Below the pieces are notes generated by a model. The model made no database searches. It was not told the DNA's origin and saw only the letters and a program-made list of their open reading frames with translations. Positions 18,849 through 27,123 of a stretch of 64,000 nt of DNA are shown here, in pieces. The DNA comes from Candidatus Accumulibacter adjunctus. Its GTDB lineage: Bacteria > Pseudomonadota > Gammaproteobacteria > Burkholderiales > Rhodocyclaceae. Both the position numbers and the translations under genes were made by a program. How positions within the stretch are numbered: the stretch's first letter is position 1; each line of letters begins with the position of its first letter. The DNA is taken from contig JFAX01000006.1 of NCBI GenBank assembly GCA_000585015.1, positions 63,696 through 127,695 of the forward strand, read 5' to 3'.

Positions 18849-19565
18849 ATGCCTGTCACGTCACGCGCCCAGCACCACAGCGGATGGCCGCATCCGTACC
18901 CGCCGCTCGTCCTGGCGATCCTTGCCCTCGCCAGTGGCATCGTGAGCGCGCAGACCACCTTGTCTGCCGCCCTCAGCGACTATCTGCGCGCCCAGACAGC
19001 CGGTCTGCCGGGAACGGTGAGCTTCCAGATCGGCCAACTCGATCGGCACGCCCGGCTCGCAGCCTGCGACGCCTTCGAGCCCTTCGTGCCCTCGGGGGGC
19101 CGCCTTTGGGGAAACACGACGGTCGGCGTACGTTGCCTCGGCCCCGGCCGGTGGACGGTCTACGTGCCGGTGCAGATCCGGATAGCCGGCAACTACCTGG
19201 TCGCAGCACGGCAGCTTGCGCCCGGGCAGCAGATCGGCGCCGCCGACCTGCTGCCGCAGAGCGGCGATCTCGGCGCGCTGCCGGCCGGCATCCTGACCGA
19301 CCCGGCGCAGGCGATCGGCAAGACGCCACGACAGGGTATCGCTGCCGGCCAGCCTCTGCGCAGCGACCAGCTCAGCGCCGCCTGGGTGATCCAGCAGGGA
19401 CAGAGTGTCAGGCTGCTTTCCAGCGGCGCAGGATTCAGCGTCAGCAACGAAGGCAAGGCCGTGAACAACGCGGCCGAGGGCCAGGTTGTCCAGGTGCGAA
19501 CGGCATCCGGACAGGTCGTCAGCGGCATTGCCCGCCAAGGCGGCATCGTCGAGGTGAGCTACTGA
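18849..19565 (+). CDS. flgA: Flagellar P-ring chaperone FlgA
   Basis: A periplasmic chaperone for P-ring assembly (238 aa). It has an N-terminal signal region (VLAILALASGIVSA). The SAF domain includes GNYLVAARQLAPGQQIGAAD. The C-terminal motif is AWVIQQGQSVRLLSSGAGFS with GEGQ-type EGQVVQVRTASGQVVSGIA. The start at 18849 (MPVTSRAQ) keeps the signal at a normal position; an in-frame ATG 51 bp upstream is possible. It is transcribed away from flgB. Confidence 0.93.
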   Translation: MPVTSRAQHHSGWPHPYPPLVLAILALASGIVSAQTTLSAALSDYLRAQTAGLPGTVSFQIGQLDRHARLAACDAFEPFVPSGGRLWGNTTVGVRCLGPGRWTVYVPVQIRIAGNYLVAARQLAPGQQIGAADLLPQSGDLGALPAGILTDPAQAIGKTPRQGIAAGQPLRSDQLSAAWVIQQGQSVRLLSSGAGFSVSNEGKAVNNAAEGQVVQVRTASGQVVSGIARQGGIVEVSY

Positions 19566-19673
19566 TCGGCTGGCCGGCTCCCGGCCCGGCGTACGGCCCG
19601 GAGGTTCACGACAGGCGGCTGGTGACAGCTTTTGTTCCTTGGCCGCCGACGGGCCGCGATGCGAAAAAAGTGC

Positions 19674-19700
19674 TAAAGTTCCGACGCCGTCCGCCGATCA
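19674..19700 (+). promoter_or_regulatory. Sigma-28 (FliA) promoter of flgM-flgN
   Basis: TAAAGTTC, an 11-bp spacer, then GCCGATCA: only two bases differ from the consensus TAAAGTTT-N11-GCCGATAA. The start would be near 19707. This places the anti-sigma gene flgM under its own target, the standard feedback loop. Confidence 0.87.
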
Positions 19701-19734
19701 GTGAATTGAGGACAACCGTTCAAGGGGCACCACC

Positions 19735-20016
19735 GTGAAGATCGACAGCACCACCACCACCGCCAGTGCTCTTGGCGAAACGCGCAACCGCGCTGCCATC
19801 GCGAGATCGACGGCGAGTGCCGCGACCGAGGTTCATTTGAGCGAGCTGGCGGCACAACTCCAGACACCGGGCGACGCAGGCGCCTTCGATGCCGGTCGTG
19901 TTGCGGAGATCCGGCAGGCAATTGCCGAAGGCCGTTTCACGATCAATGCCGAAGCGATTGCCGAACGCCTGATCACCTCGGCCAGTGAGCTCGTGGCTGC
20001 GCAGCAGCGCTCCTGA
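19735..20016 (+). CDS. flgM: Anti-sigma-28 factor FlgM
   Basis: A small anti-sigma factor (93 aa) that holds FliA inactive until hook completion, then leaves through the export apparatus. The C-terminal FliA-binding region carries VAEIRQAIAEGRFTINAEAI followed by AERLI, typical of the family. The N-terminus MKIDSTTTT is low-complexity, as in homologues. It starts at GTG (19735) with AAGGGG 8 nt upstream. It is followed by flgN after 29 bp. Confidence 0.95.
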   Translation: MKIDSTTTTASALGETRNRAAIARSTASAATEVHLSELAAQLQTPGDAGAFDAGRVAEIRQAIAEGRFTINAEAIAERLITSASELVAAQQRS

Positions 20017-20045
20017 GCAGCGTCTGCGACGAACGACAGCCGGTG

Positions 20046-20510
20046 ATGACGGACTTGCGACAGTTGTTCGAAGAAGAGCTGGCTGTCGTGCGAGCCTTTG
20101 TCGGCGTCCTGGAGCGCGAGCAGAGGCTGTTGATCGAGGGCGATGTCGAGGGCTTGCCGGCACTCTTGCACGACAAGAATGAACTTGCAGCCCGCCTCAC
20201 CGCAATCGCGGGACAGCGCCGGCTGACGCTCGCAAGAGAGGGGCTCAATGCCGAACGCAGCGGTGTTGCGACCTGGTTTGCCACACACCCGGACGATGAG
20301 GGCGCACGCGTCGCCTGGGCCGAACTGTTGCCGCTGGCCAGCCAGGCGCGAGAACTGAATCAACTGAACGGTGACCTGATTCAGCTTCGCCTGCAGCACA
20401 ACAAGCAAGCGATCGAGGCACTCGTCGGCAGCAGCGGTGCCGGTGGTCTATACGGCCCGGACGGCCAGAACAAGCCGGGCGGCGGTGGCCGCATCCGCGA
20501 CAGCGCCTAG
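20046..20510 (+). CDS. flgN: Flagellar export chaperone FlgN
   Basis: A cytoplasmic chaperone (154 aa) for FlgK and FlgL. It is helical, with the FlgN-type pattern LFEEELAVVRAFVGVLEREQ followed by LLIEGD, LLHDKNELAARL and LNQLNGDLIQLRLQHNKQAI. It ends in a Gly-rich tail. The ATG at 20046 follows an in-frame GTG and gives the standard start. Its TAG stop and that of the convergent motD share the palindrome CTAG, so the genes overlap by 4 bp. Confidence 0.93.
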   Translation: MTDLRQLFEEELAVVRAFVGVLEREQRLLIEGDVEGLPALLHDKNELAARLTAIAGQRRLTLAREGLNAERSGVATWFATHPDDEGARVAWAELLPLASQARELNQLNGDLIQLRLQHNKQAIEALVGSSGAGGLYGPDGQNKPGGGGRIRDSA

Positions 20511-21325
20511 CGAGCGGCAGGCGGCAAGGCCGCGCGCGCACCCGGCGACGCCGTTGCCGCCCCCTGCAGATCGAGCTCGGTACTTTTTTCCGGAATCGTG
20601 GAATCGATGAGGATCGTCACGCGACGATTCCGCGCCCGCCCATCGGCCAAGAGATTGGGCTCGACCGGACGCGTGTCGGCGTAGCCGATTGCGGTCAGCC
20701 TGTCAGCGGCGATGCCGGCATCCGCAAACAGCCGCAGAACCGTGGTCGCACGTACGGCCGACAGCTCCCAGTTGGAGGGGAACTGCGCGTTGCTGATCGG
20801 CATGTTGTCCGTGTGCCCCTCGATCGTGATCGGGAAATCTGCCGCCACGAGAACCTCCGCCACGGACAGCATCGCCTTGGCCAGCGGGGGCTTGAGGATG
20901 GCCTGGCCCGGCGAGAAGAGGATGCTGTCATTGATCTCGATGCTCACGCCGCGGCTCGTTTCGAGCACCCGCACCTTGCCCTGTTCGACGAGGGGCGCCA
21001 TGACATCGAGGATGTTCTTCGCCACCTGGCGCATCTTCTCCCGCTCCTTCTGTCGCAGGCCCTCTGATGCCTTGCTCGCGAGCGGCGTGGCGACTGCCGG
21101 TGAGGGTGTCGGCATCACTGTCGGCGTCTGCCCAACACTATTGACCGGCGCGTTGCGGAAGGCGACCACCATCGAGTTGCTGAGAATCCGGTACTTGCCC
21201 TCGTTGACTGAGGAAAGAGCATACATGACGACGAAGAAGGCGAAGAGCAGGGTGATGAAATCGGCGTAGGAAACGAGCCAGCGCTCGTGATTGTCGTGCT
21301 CCTCCTCGTGCCGTCTGCGTGCCAT
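20507..21325 (-). CDS. motD: Flagellar motor stator protein MotD (MotB family)
   Basis: A 272-aa stator subunit. A single transmembrane helix (WLVSYADFITLLFAFFVVMY) carries the proton-binding Asp22. The periplasmic OmpA-like peptidoglycan-binding domain shows EGHTDNMPISNAQFPSNWEL and RARNRRVTILI. The start MARRRHEEE at 21325 is 5 bp after motC. The fliA-motC-motD order matches the Pseudomonas-type MotCD stator set, so I use motD rather than motB; another stator pair may exist elsewhere. Confidence 0.92.
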   Translation of the reverse strand: MARRRHEEEHDNHERWLVSYADFITLLFAFFVVMYALSSVNEGKYRILSNSMVVAFRNAPVNSVGQTPTVMPTPSPAVATPLASKASEGLRQKEREKMRQVAKNILDVMAPLVEQGKVRVLETSRGVSIEINDSILFSPGQAILKPPLAKAMLSVAEVLVAADFPITIEGHTDNMPISNAQFPSNWELSAVRATTVLRLFADAGIAADRLTAIGYADTRPVEPNLLADGRARNRRVTILIDSTIPEKSTELDLQGAATASPGARAALPPAAR

Positions 21326-21329
21326 CGCG

Positions 21330-22070
21330 TCAGAAGATGTAGGCACGCAAGCGGCTCTCGATGATCCGCGGGTTGTCGCCGTTGGCGATCCCGACGAGAC
21401 CGGCAACGATCATCTCGCGCTGCACCACCAGCCGACCGATGTGTGCCTTCAGCCGATTGGCAATCGGCAGGTACACCAGGTTGGCCAAGCCGACACCATA
21501 GATCGTCGCGACGAACGCGACCGCGATGCCGGCACCGAGCTTGGAAGGATCCGAGAGGTTTTCCATGACGTGGATCAGGCCGAGGACGGCGCCAAGAATG
21601 CCGATCGTCGGCGAGTAACCGCCGGCTGCCTCCCAGATGCGTGCAGCCAGCTTCATCTCCTGCTCGTAGGTCGTGATCTCGACCTCCATCACCTCGCGCA
21701 GGCGCTCCGGCTCGGCGCCATCGACGAGAAGCTGCAGACCCTTGCGAACGAAGTCGTCCTTCAGTTCGCTCACCACGGCGTCGAGTGCCAAGAGGCCCTC
21801 ACGCCGCGAAACCTGGCTCCAGCCGGTGACCTGCTGAATCACCTGCAGATTGTTGACCACCGGTGGGTACAGAATCCATTTGATCATGCGCATGCCGCGC
21901 ACGAAGGTGGCAAGGGGGCTCTGCAGCATGACCGCCCCGAGTGTGCCACCGACGACGATCAGCATTGCCGTCGGCTGCGCCAGCGAAGCGACATGTCCGC
22001 CCTCGAGGATCTGGCCGACGACGATGGCCAGCACACCGATCAACAGGCCGGCGATGCTGCCCCTATCCAT
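21330..22070 (-). CDS. motC: Flagellar motor stator protein MotC (MotA family)
   Basis: A 246-aa four-helix stator subunit forming the ion channel with MotD. TM segments are near residues 5-22, 34-52, 150-170 and 184-203. The cytoplasmic loop contains REGLLALDAVVSELKDDFVR, with the charged residues that face FliG. The second pair of helices includes GYSPTIGILGAVLGLIHVME. Its start overlaps the end of fliA by 8 bp, implying coupled translation. Confidence 0.94.
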   Translation of the reverse strand: MDRGSIAGLLIGVLAIVVGQILEGGHVASLAQPTAMLIVVGGTLGAVMLQSPLATFVRGMRMIKWILYPPVVNNLQVIQQVTGWSQVSRREGLLALDAVVSELKDDFVRKGLQLLVDGAEPERLREVMEVEITTYEQEMKLAARIWEAAGGYSPTIGILGAVLGLIHVMENLSDPSKLGAGIAVAFVATIYGVGLANLVYLPIANRLKAHIGRLVVQREMIVAGLVGIANGDNPRIIESRLRAYIF

Positions 22071-22812
22071 GGCGTTCCAGCCGCGCCCGGGCGTTGCGCG
22101 TACCGTCGCCGAACAGTCGGCTGCGCAGCCGCAGAACCGCCTGACTGTGCAACTGGCAAACGCGGGACTCGCTCACCCCCATGACCTCGCCGATCTCCCG
22201 CAGGTTGAGGTCCTGCTCGTAGTACAGGGCCATCATCAGTTGTTCACGTTCGGGCAACGATCCGATCGCCTGCACCAGTCGCCGACGCAGATCCGCGTCG
22301 GCGACCAGCTGGGCGGGGTCGGCGCTGTCATCGGCGAGGTGACCCTCGAGATAGTCCTCGCCGCGCTCGGCAACGACGTCCTCGATATACACCAGTTGAT
22401 GCCCGCGCACCTCCTGCAACATCTCCTGGTAATCGGCAAGCGTCATGCCGAGTGAATCGGCAAGTTCACTCTCCGTTGGCACGCGCCCGCTCGCCTGTTC
22501 GAGCTGGGCGATCGCCGCCTCGATGCGACGACAGTTGCGGCGCAGGCTGCGCGGCAACCAGTCGTTCTCCCGCAAGCCGTCGAGCATTGCGCCGCGCACC
22601 CGCTGCGCGGCATAAGCCTCGAACTGGGCACCGACTCCGGCCTCGAAACGCCCCAAGGCATCAAGCAGGCCGAGCATGCCGTTCTGCACGAGGTCATCGA
22701 TGTGCACGCTCGCCGGCAGCCGTGCCATCAGATGGCAGGCGATACGCCTGACCAGCGGCGCGAAGCGCTGGACAAGCTGATCCTTGTTGAGCTGGCCAGC
22801 AGCGTTGTACAT
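22063..22812 (-). CDS. fliA: Flagellar sigma-28 factor FliA
   Basis: RNA polymerase sigma factor for late flagellar genes (249 aa). Region 2 shows VHIDDLVQNGMLGLLDALGR and AAQRVRGAMLDGLRENDWLP. Region 3 is RRIEAAIAQLEQASGRVPTE. Region 4 is LPEREQLMMALYYEQDLNLR with the helix-turn-helix GVSESRVCQLHSQAV. At least three promoters in this window (flgK, flgM, mcp) carry its recognition sequence. It lies in the flhBAFG-fliA-motCD operon. Confidence 0.96.
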   Translation of the reverse strand: MYNAAGQLNKDQLVQRFAPLVRRIACHLMARLPASVHIDDLVQNGMLGLLDALGRFEAGVGAQFEAYAAQRVRGAMLDGLRENDWLPRSLRRNCRRIEAAIAQLEQASGRVPTESELADSLGMTLADYQEMLQEVRGHQLVYIEDVVAERGEDYLEGHLADDSADPAQLVADADLRRRLVQAIGSLPEREQLMMALYYEQDLNLREIGEVMGVSESRVCQLHSQAVLRLRSRLFGDGTRNARARLERHG

Positions 22813-22830
22813 GCGTCCTGGGGGGAGCTA

Positions 22831-23715
22831 TCAGGCGTAGATAGCCGTTGCGTGAATGCGTTGGCTCAAGTGTAGCAGCAGTTGCACGAAATGTTCGAGC
22901 CCCCCTCGCTCATCATTGCCGGGCGGCCACTCCAGCACCTGCTCCGCAAGCATCGCATAGGCGCGTGCCGCTGGTGCCTCCGGAAACAGTGCGGCCACCG
23001 GCTGGCAGAGCCGTGAAGCCTGTCGCAGCTGTCCATCGAGCGGCACCCAGCCGGCGTACTCGAGACGCGCCAGCCGGCGGCTGTCGGTGACGCGCGCCAT
23101 GTTGTCATGGATCGCCAGCGCCTCGACCTCGCTCCGCACCCGGTTGAGCAGGATGCGGAAACGCCTGTGTGCATACCCCAGGCTGACCTTCTTGATCAAT
23201 GCGTAAGCCTCGGTGATGGCAGCAGCCTCTGCCGCGACGACGACCACCGTCTCCTGCGCCGCCAGCCCAAGCGGCGAGAAGCCCAACGGGTGGTCGAGGG
23301 AGCTGTCGACGAGCACCACGTCGGCCGGCGGCAGAAGTCCGGCCAGGCAGGTCACCAGGGTTCGCTGCTCGCGTTCGCCGAGCGAGCCGAGCTGGCCGAC
23401 GACGCGGGCCACCGGCAGGACACGGATTCCCGGCGCAACCTGGACCAACACATCCTCGAGTCGCTTCTCGTGACTGATCACCTGTTGCAGGTCGTTGGCG
23501 ACGAAAGCGCCGAAAAACGATGCGACCCCGACGTCGGCGTGTTCGTCAATCACCAGAACTTCCCTGCCGACGCGCGCCAGCGACGCCGCCAGGTTGGCCA
23601 CCGCAGTGCTTTGGCCAACACCCGCACCACCAGCCGTGAAGCTGATGCTGCGCAACTGCGGGTGGCCGAGGAGTCGGCGCAACCCGGTGGCCTGGTCGCC
23701 GCGAAAATCAGCCAC
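22831..23715 (-). CDS. flhG: FlhG/FleN-type MinD-like regulator with altered P-loop
   Basis: A 294-aa ParA/MinD-fold protein at the flhG (fleN) position; in other bacteria FlhG limits flagellar number with FlhF. Start GTG at 23715 is set by GGAGG 5 nt upstream and overlaps flhF by 8 bp. The fold is intact: SISFTAGGAGVGQST, VLVIDEHADVGVASFFG, VVLVDSS. However, the deviant Walker A motif is GGAGVGQST (residues 29-37), so both lysines of KGGxGKT are replaced (Gly30, Gln35). ATP hydrolysis may be weak or absent. The C-terminus, SQRIHATAIYA, lacks an obvious amphipathic membrane helix of the usual kind. Confidence 0.83.
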   Translation of the reverse strand: MADFRGDQATGLRRLLGHPQLRSISFTAGGAGVGQSTAVANLAASLARVGREVLVIDEHADVGVASFFGAFVANDLQQVISHEKRLEDVLVQVAPGIRVLPVARVVGQLGSLGEREQRTLVTCLAGLLPPADVVLVDSSLDHPLGFSPLGLAAQETVVVVAAEAAAITEAYALIKKVSLGYAHRRFRILLNRVRSEVEALAIHDNMARVTDSRRLARLEYAGWVPLDGQLRQASRLCQPVAALFPEAPAARAYAMLAEQVLEWPPGNDERGGLEHFVQLLLHLSQRIHATAIYA

Positions 23716-25042
23716 GCTGTCCTCCGACAGACAACATGCCTTCACTGCCGGCAGCCATCATCAGTCCTGGCTCGACGCCGGCAAACCGGTGCGGAGAGGT
23801 TTCGGGCAGGTTCTTGAAGGCGCGATGCAAGAGATATGGTCGATTCGGCAGGTGCAGGTCTTCCGGCACGCGCTGCCCATTGGACACGTAATACAGCCGC
23901 AGCTCGTGGCGAATGAGCACATCCAGCGACGAAGCCAGGCTGGCGGCCTCGTCGACCTTGGTCAGCACGCAACCCGCAAGCCCAAGCCCACTGTAGGCAC
24001 GCACCACATCGTCGAGGGTATCGCCGCGACCGGTCGCCGCCAGCAGGAGCAACGACCGGACGTCGCTGTCGCGAAACATCGCCACCTGCTCGCCGACCAT
24101 CCGGTCTCTCTGGCTCATGCCCATGGTGTCGATCAACACCATGTGGGTATGCCGCAGATCATGCAGTGTCGCCCGCAGGTCCTTGGCGTCCCGCGCCAGA
24201 TGGACCGGTACGCCGAGGATGCGCCCGTAGATGCGCAATTGCTCGTGCGCCCCGATGCGATAGCCGTCCGTCGTCACCAGCGCAAGCTTCCGCGCTCCAT
24301 GTCGCAGGACGCAGCGCGCCGCCAGCTTGGCAGCGGTCGTCGTCTTGCCGACCCCGGTAGGTCCGACCAGGGCATAGATTCCGCCTTGGTCGACGATGTC
24401 CCTCTCGCCGTCGATGGTCAGCATGCCGCGCTCCGCGCGCCCGCGCACCCAGGCCAATGCCTGCGCCGCGTCGAGATCGCGTGGCAATTCGGCCAGCAGC
24501 TCGCGAGCGAAGCGCGGCGAGAAACCGGCGTCGAGCATCTGCCGCAGGATCTCGGTCTTCACCGGCTCCGAACGCGCGCCCTCTCCCCAGGCAAAGCCAG
24601 CCAGCTGTTGTTCGACGATGCGGCGCAGGGAGCGAATCTCGTCCATCACCGCCGCCGGCACGACCGCGGCTCCGGCAGCGGAGGAACCGTCGCTCTCGCC
24701 CGGCGGCGGCGACGACGAGGCCAACGGCGGTGCGGCGGCGTCCGACCGGTTGCCCGCCTGGCCGCGCGGGGCGGTTGCCGTGACAAGCGCGGCTGCCCGA
24801 CCGTCGGCGCTGCCCCGCTCGCGTGCAGTCACCGACGTGGCGTCGGCGATACCGCCGTCCGGACGCCGCGACTCGCGGGATGGCGGCACGATCATCTCCA
24901 TGTCGCTGGCGGCGACAGCCATGATCTCGACGCCGCCCGGAATCCCGCGATTGGAAAGGATGATCGCGTCCGGCCCAAGAGTCTCCCTGACCTTTCGCAA
25001 GGCGTCGCGCGCTGTCGCGGCGATGAATTTCCTGACGTTCAT
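23708..25042 (-). CDS. flhF: Flagellar biosynthesis GTPase FlhF
   Basis: An SRP-type GTPase (444 aa) that places polar flagella. The N-terminal B domain (MNVRKFIAATARDALRKVRE) is followed by a long low-complexity linker (about residues 55-125). The NG domain has the P-loop GPTGVGKTTTAAKLAARC, TTDGYRIGAHEQL and IDTMGMSQRD, and the guanine-specifying LTKVDEA. It starts with an ATGA overlap on the flhA stop and overlaps flhG at its end. FlhF with FlhG suggests a polar flagellum. Confidence 0.95.
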   Translation of the reverse strand: MNVRKFIAATARDALRKVRETLGPDAIILSNRGIPGGVEIMAVAASDMEMIVPPSRESRRPDGGIADATSVTARERGSADGRAAALVTATAPRGQAGNRSDAAAPPLASSSPPPGESDGSSAAGAAVVPAAVMDEIRSLRRIVEQQLAGFAWGEGARSEPVKTEILRQMLDAGFSPRFARELLAELPRDLDAAQALAWVRGRAERGMLTIDGERDIVDQGGIYALVGPTGVGKTTTAAKLAARCVLRHGARKLALVTTDGYRIGAHEQLRIYGRILGVPVHLARDAKDLRATLHDLRHTHMVLIDTMGMSQRDRMVGEQVAMFRDSDVRSLLLLAATGRGDTLDDVVRAYSGLGLAGCVLTKVDEAASLASSLDVLIRHELRLYYVSNGQRVPEDLHLPNRPYLLHRAFKNLPETSPHRFAGVEPGLMMAAGSEGMLSVGGQRG

Positions 25043-27123
25043 GCTCGTTGTCCGATGATGGATGTCACTCTGATCGTTCGCTGCTCAGGCACCTCGGCGT
25101 GCGCCAGAACCTTGAGCTGCGGAATGGTGCGGCGGAGGAAGCGTGACAGCAGACTGCGCAGTGCCCCGGAGACCAGAAGGACCACAGGCAGACCCGCCTC
25201 CTCCTGCCTCTGCGCCGCCGCCAAGACCTCGCGCAGCAGCGTGTCGGCCAGGCCCGGTTCGATGCCGCCGGCGTCGCCAGCTCCGGCGACTGCCTGCTGC
25301 AGCAGGCGTTCGAGCTGCGGGTCGAGCGCCAGCACCTGCAGCTCGGATGCACCGGGATAGAGATCCTGAACGATCGAACGTCCGAGCGCGATGCGCACCT
25401 GGACCGTCAGTGCGTCCGCATCCTGCAAGCGAGGGGCGAAGTCGGCCAAGGTTTCGATCACCGTCCGCATGTCACGCAGGGAGACGCCTTCGTCAAGGAG
25501 GTTGCGCAGGACCTTCTGCACCACTCCCAGTGACAGGGCCTTGGGTACGAGGTCTTCGACCAGCTTCGGCATGTCCTTCGCCAGGTGGTCGAGGAGAGCC
25601 TGCGTCTCCATCCGCCCAAGGAGCTCGGCGGCATGCGACAGGATCAGGTGGTTGAGGTGCGTTGCGACCACGGTGCTCGGATCGACGACCGTGTAGCCGT
25701 AAGCCTGAGCCTGCTCGCGAACCGCCGGGTCGATCCACACGGCCGGCAGACCGAAGGCCGGATCCTTGGTTGCCGTCCCCGGCACCTGGCCCGCCACGCG
25801 CCCCGGGTTGATCGCCAGCAGATTGCCTGGAAAGGCCTCGCCGTCGCCGATCTCGACCCCCTTGAGCAGGATCTTGTAGGCATTGGGCTTCAGCTCGAGG
25901 TTGTCGCGTATGTGTACCGGCGACACGAGAAAGCCGACGTCCTGGGCGAACTTCTTCCGGATGCCGCGAATACGGCGCAGCAACTCTCCGTCCTGCGCCT
26001 TGTCGACCAGCGGGATCAGCCGATAGCCAACCTCCAGGCCGAGAACGTCGAGCGGCGCCACGTCTGCCCAGCTCGCTTCCTGCACTTCCCTCGCCACTGG
26101 CGGTGCTGGCGCAACCGGCAGTGGCTTCTCCTCCGTTCGCTGCCGGTCGAGACGCCAGGCCGCCGCCGCCAGCGCACCACCAATGAGCAGGAAGATGAAG
26201 TTGGGCATGCCGGGGATCAACCCGAGGAGGCCGATGATCGCCGCCGTCAGGTAGAGCGGCTTGGGGTTGTGGAACAACTGTGCGGCAAACTGTTGCGAGA
26301 CGTCCTCCTCGTCACCGACGCGGGTCACCACCATGCCGGCGGCTATCGAGACGATCAGCGCCGGGATCTGGGCAACCAAGCCATCACCGATGGTCAACAG
26401 GGTGTAGGTTCGCGCCGCCGTGGCGACATCCAGGTTGTGCTGCAGGACGCCGACGAACAGACCGCCGACGACGTTGATCAACATGATCAGGATGCCGGCG
26501 ATCGCGTCGCCGCGGACGAACTTCGATGCACCATCCATCGAGCCGAAGAAGTCCGCCTCCTGTGCGATCGTTGACCGCCGCTTGCGCGCCTCGTCCTCGC
26601 CAATCAAGCCGGCATTGAGGTCGGCATCGATCGCCATCTGCTTGCCCGGCATCGCGTCCAGGGTGAAGCGGGCAGCGACTTCGGCGACCCTGCCGGCACC
26701 TTTGGTGATGACCACGAAGTTGATGATCACCAGGATGGTGAAGACGACCAGCCCCACACCATAGTTGCCGCCGACGAGAAAATGGCCAAAGGCTTCGATC
26801 ACGCGCCCCGCCGCCGCCGGACCGGTATGCCCTTCGAGCAGGACCACACGCGTCGAGGCGACGTTGAGGGACAGGCGCAGCAGTGTCGTGACCAGCAGGA
26901 CGGTGGGAAAGACCGAAAAATCGAGCGGCTTCATCACGCTCATGGCAACCAGCATGACGATCACCGAGATGGCGATGTTGAAGGTGAAGAAGAGGTCCAG
27001 CAGGAACGGCGGCAACGGCAAGACCATCATCGCCAGGATGAGCAGGATCAGCAACGGGCCAGCCAGCTGCCGCTGACCGAAGCGCGCGACGAAATCCTGC
27101 AGGGCGATGGTGCCGCTAGCCAC
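25039..27123 (-). CDS. flhA: Flagellar export gate protein FlhA
   Basis: A core membrane component of the flagellar type III export gate (694 aa). About eight N-terminal helices are followed by a large cytoplasmic domain. The conserved FHIPEP-region equivalents LRLSLNVASTRVVLLEGHTG and GDAIAGILIMLINVVGGLFV are present. Start GTG at 27123 (VASGTIALQDF) overlaps the flhB stop and has GGAG 7 nt upstream; a longer in-frame ATG start inside flhB is less likely. Its end overlaps flhF by 4 bp. Confidence 0.95.
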   Translation of the reverse strand: MASGTIALQDFVARFGQRQLAGPLLILLILAMMVLPLPPFLLDLFFTFNIAISVIVMLVAMSVMKPLDFSVFPTVLLVTTLLRLSLNVASTRVVLLEGHTGPAAAGRVIEAFGHFLVGGNYGVGLVVFTILVIINFVVITKGAGRVAEVAARFTLDAMPGKQMAIDADLNAGLIGEDEARKRRSTIAQEADFFGSMDGASKFVRGDAIAGILIMLINVVGGLFVGVLQHNLDVATAARTYTLLTIGDGLVAQIPALIVSIAAGMVVTRVGDEEDVSQQFAAQLFHNPKPLYLTAAIIGLLGLIPGMPNFIFLLIGGALAAAAWRLDRQRTEEKPLPVAPAPPVAREVQEASWADVAPLDVLGLEVGYRLIPLVDKAQDGELLRRIRGIRKKFAQDVGFLVSPVHIRDNLELKPNAYKILLKGVEIGDGEAFPGNLLAINPGRVAGQVPGTATKDPAFGLPAVWIDPAVREQAQAYGYTVVDPSTVVATHLNHLILSHAAELLGRMETQALLDHLAKDMPKLVEDLVPKALSLGVVQKVLRNLLDEGVSLRDMRTVIETLADFAPRLQDADALTVQVRIALGRSIVQDLYPGASELQVLALDPQLERLLQQAVAGAGDAGGIEPGLADTLLREVLAAAQRQEEAGLPVVLLVSGALRSLLSRFLRRTIPQLKVLAHAEVPEQRTIRVTSIIGQRA

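Noticed and set aside
22831-23745. Longer FlhG start at an ATG inside flhF
   Set aside because: The extra ten residues come from the flhF reading region; GTG at 23715 has a well-placed GGAGG and is preferred.
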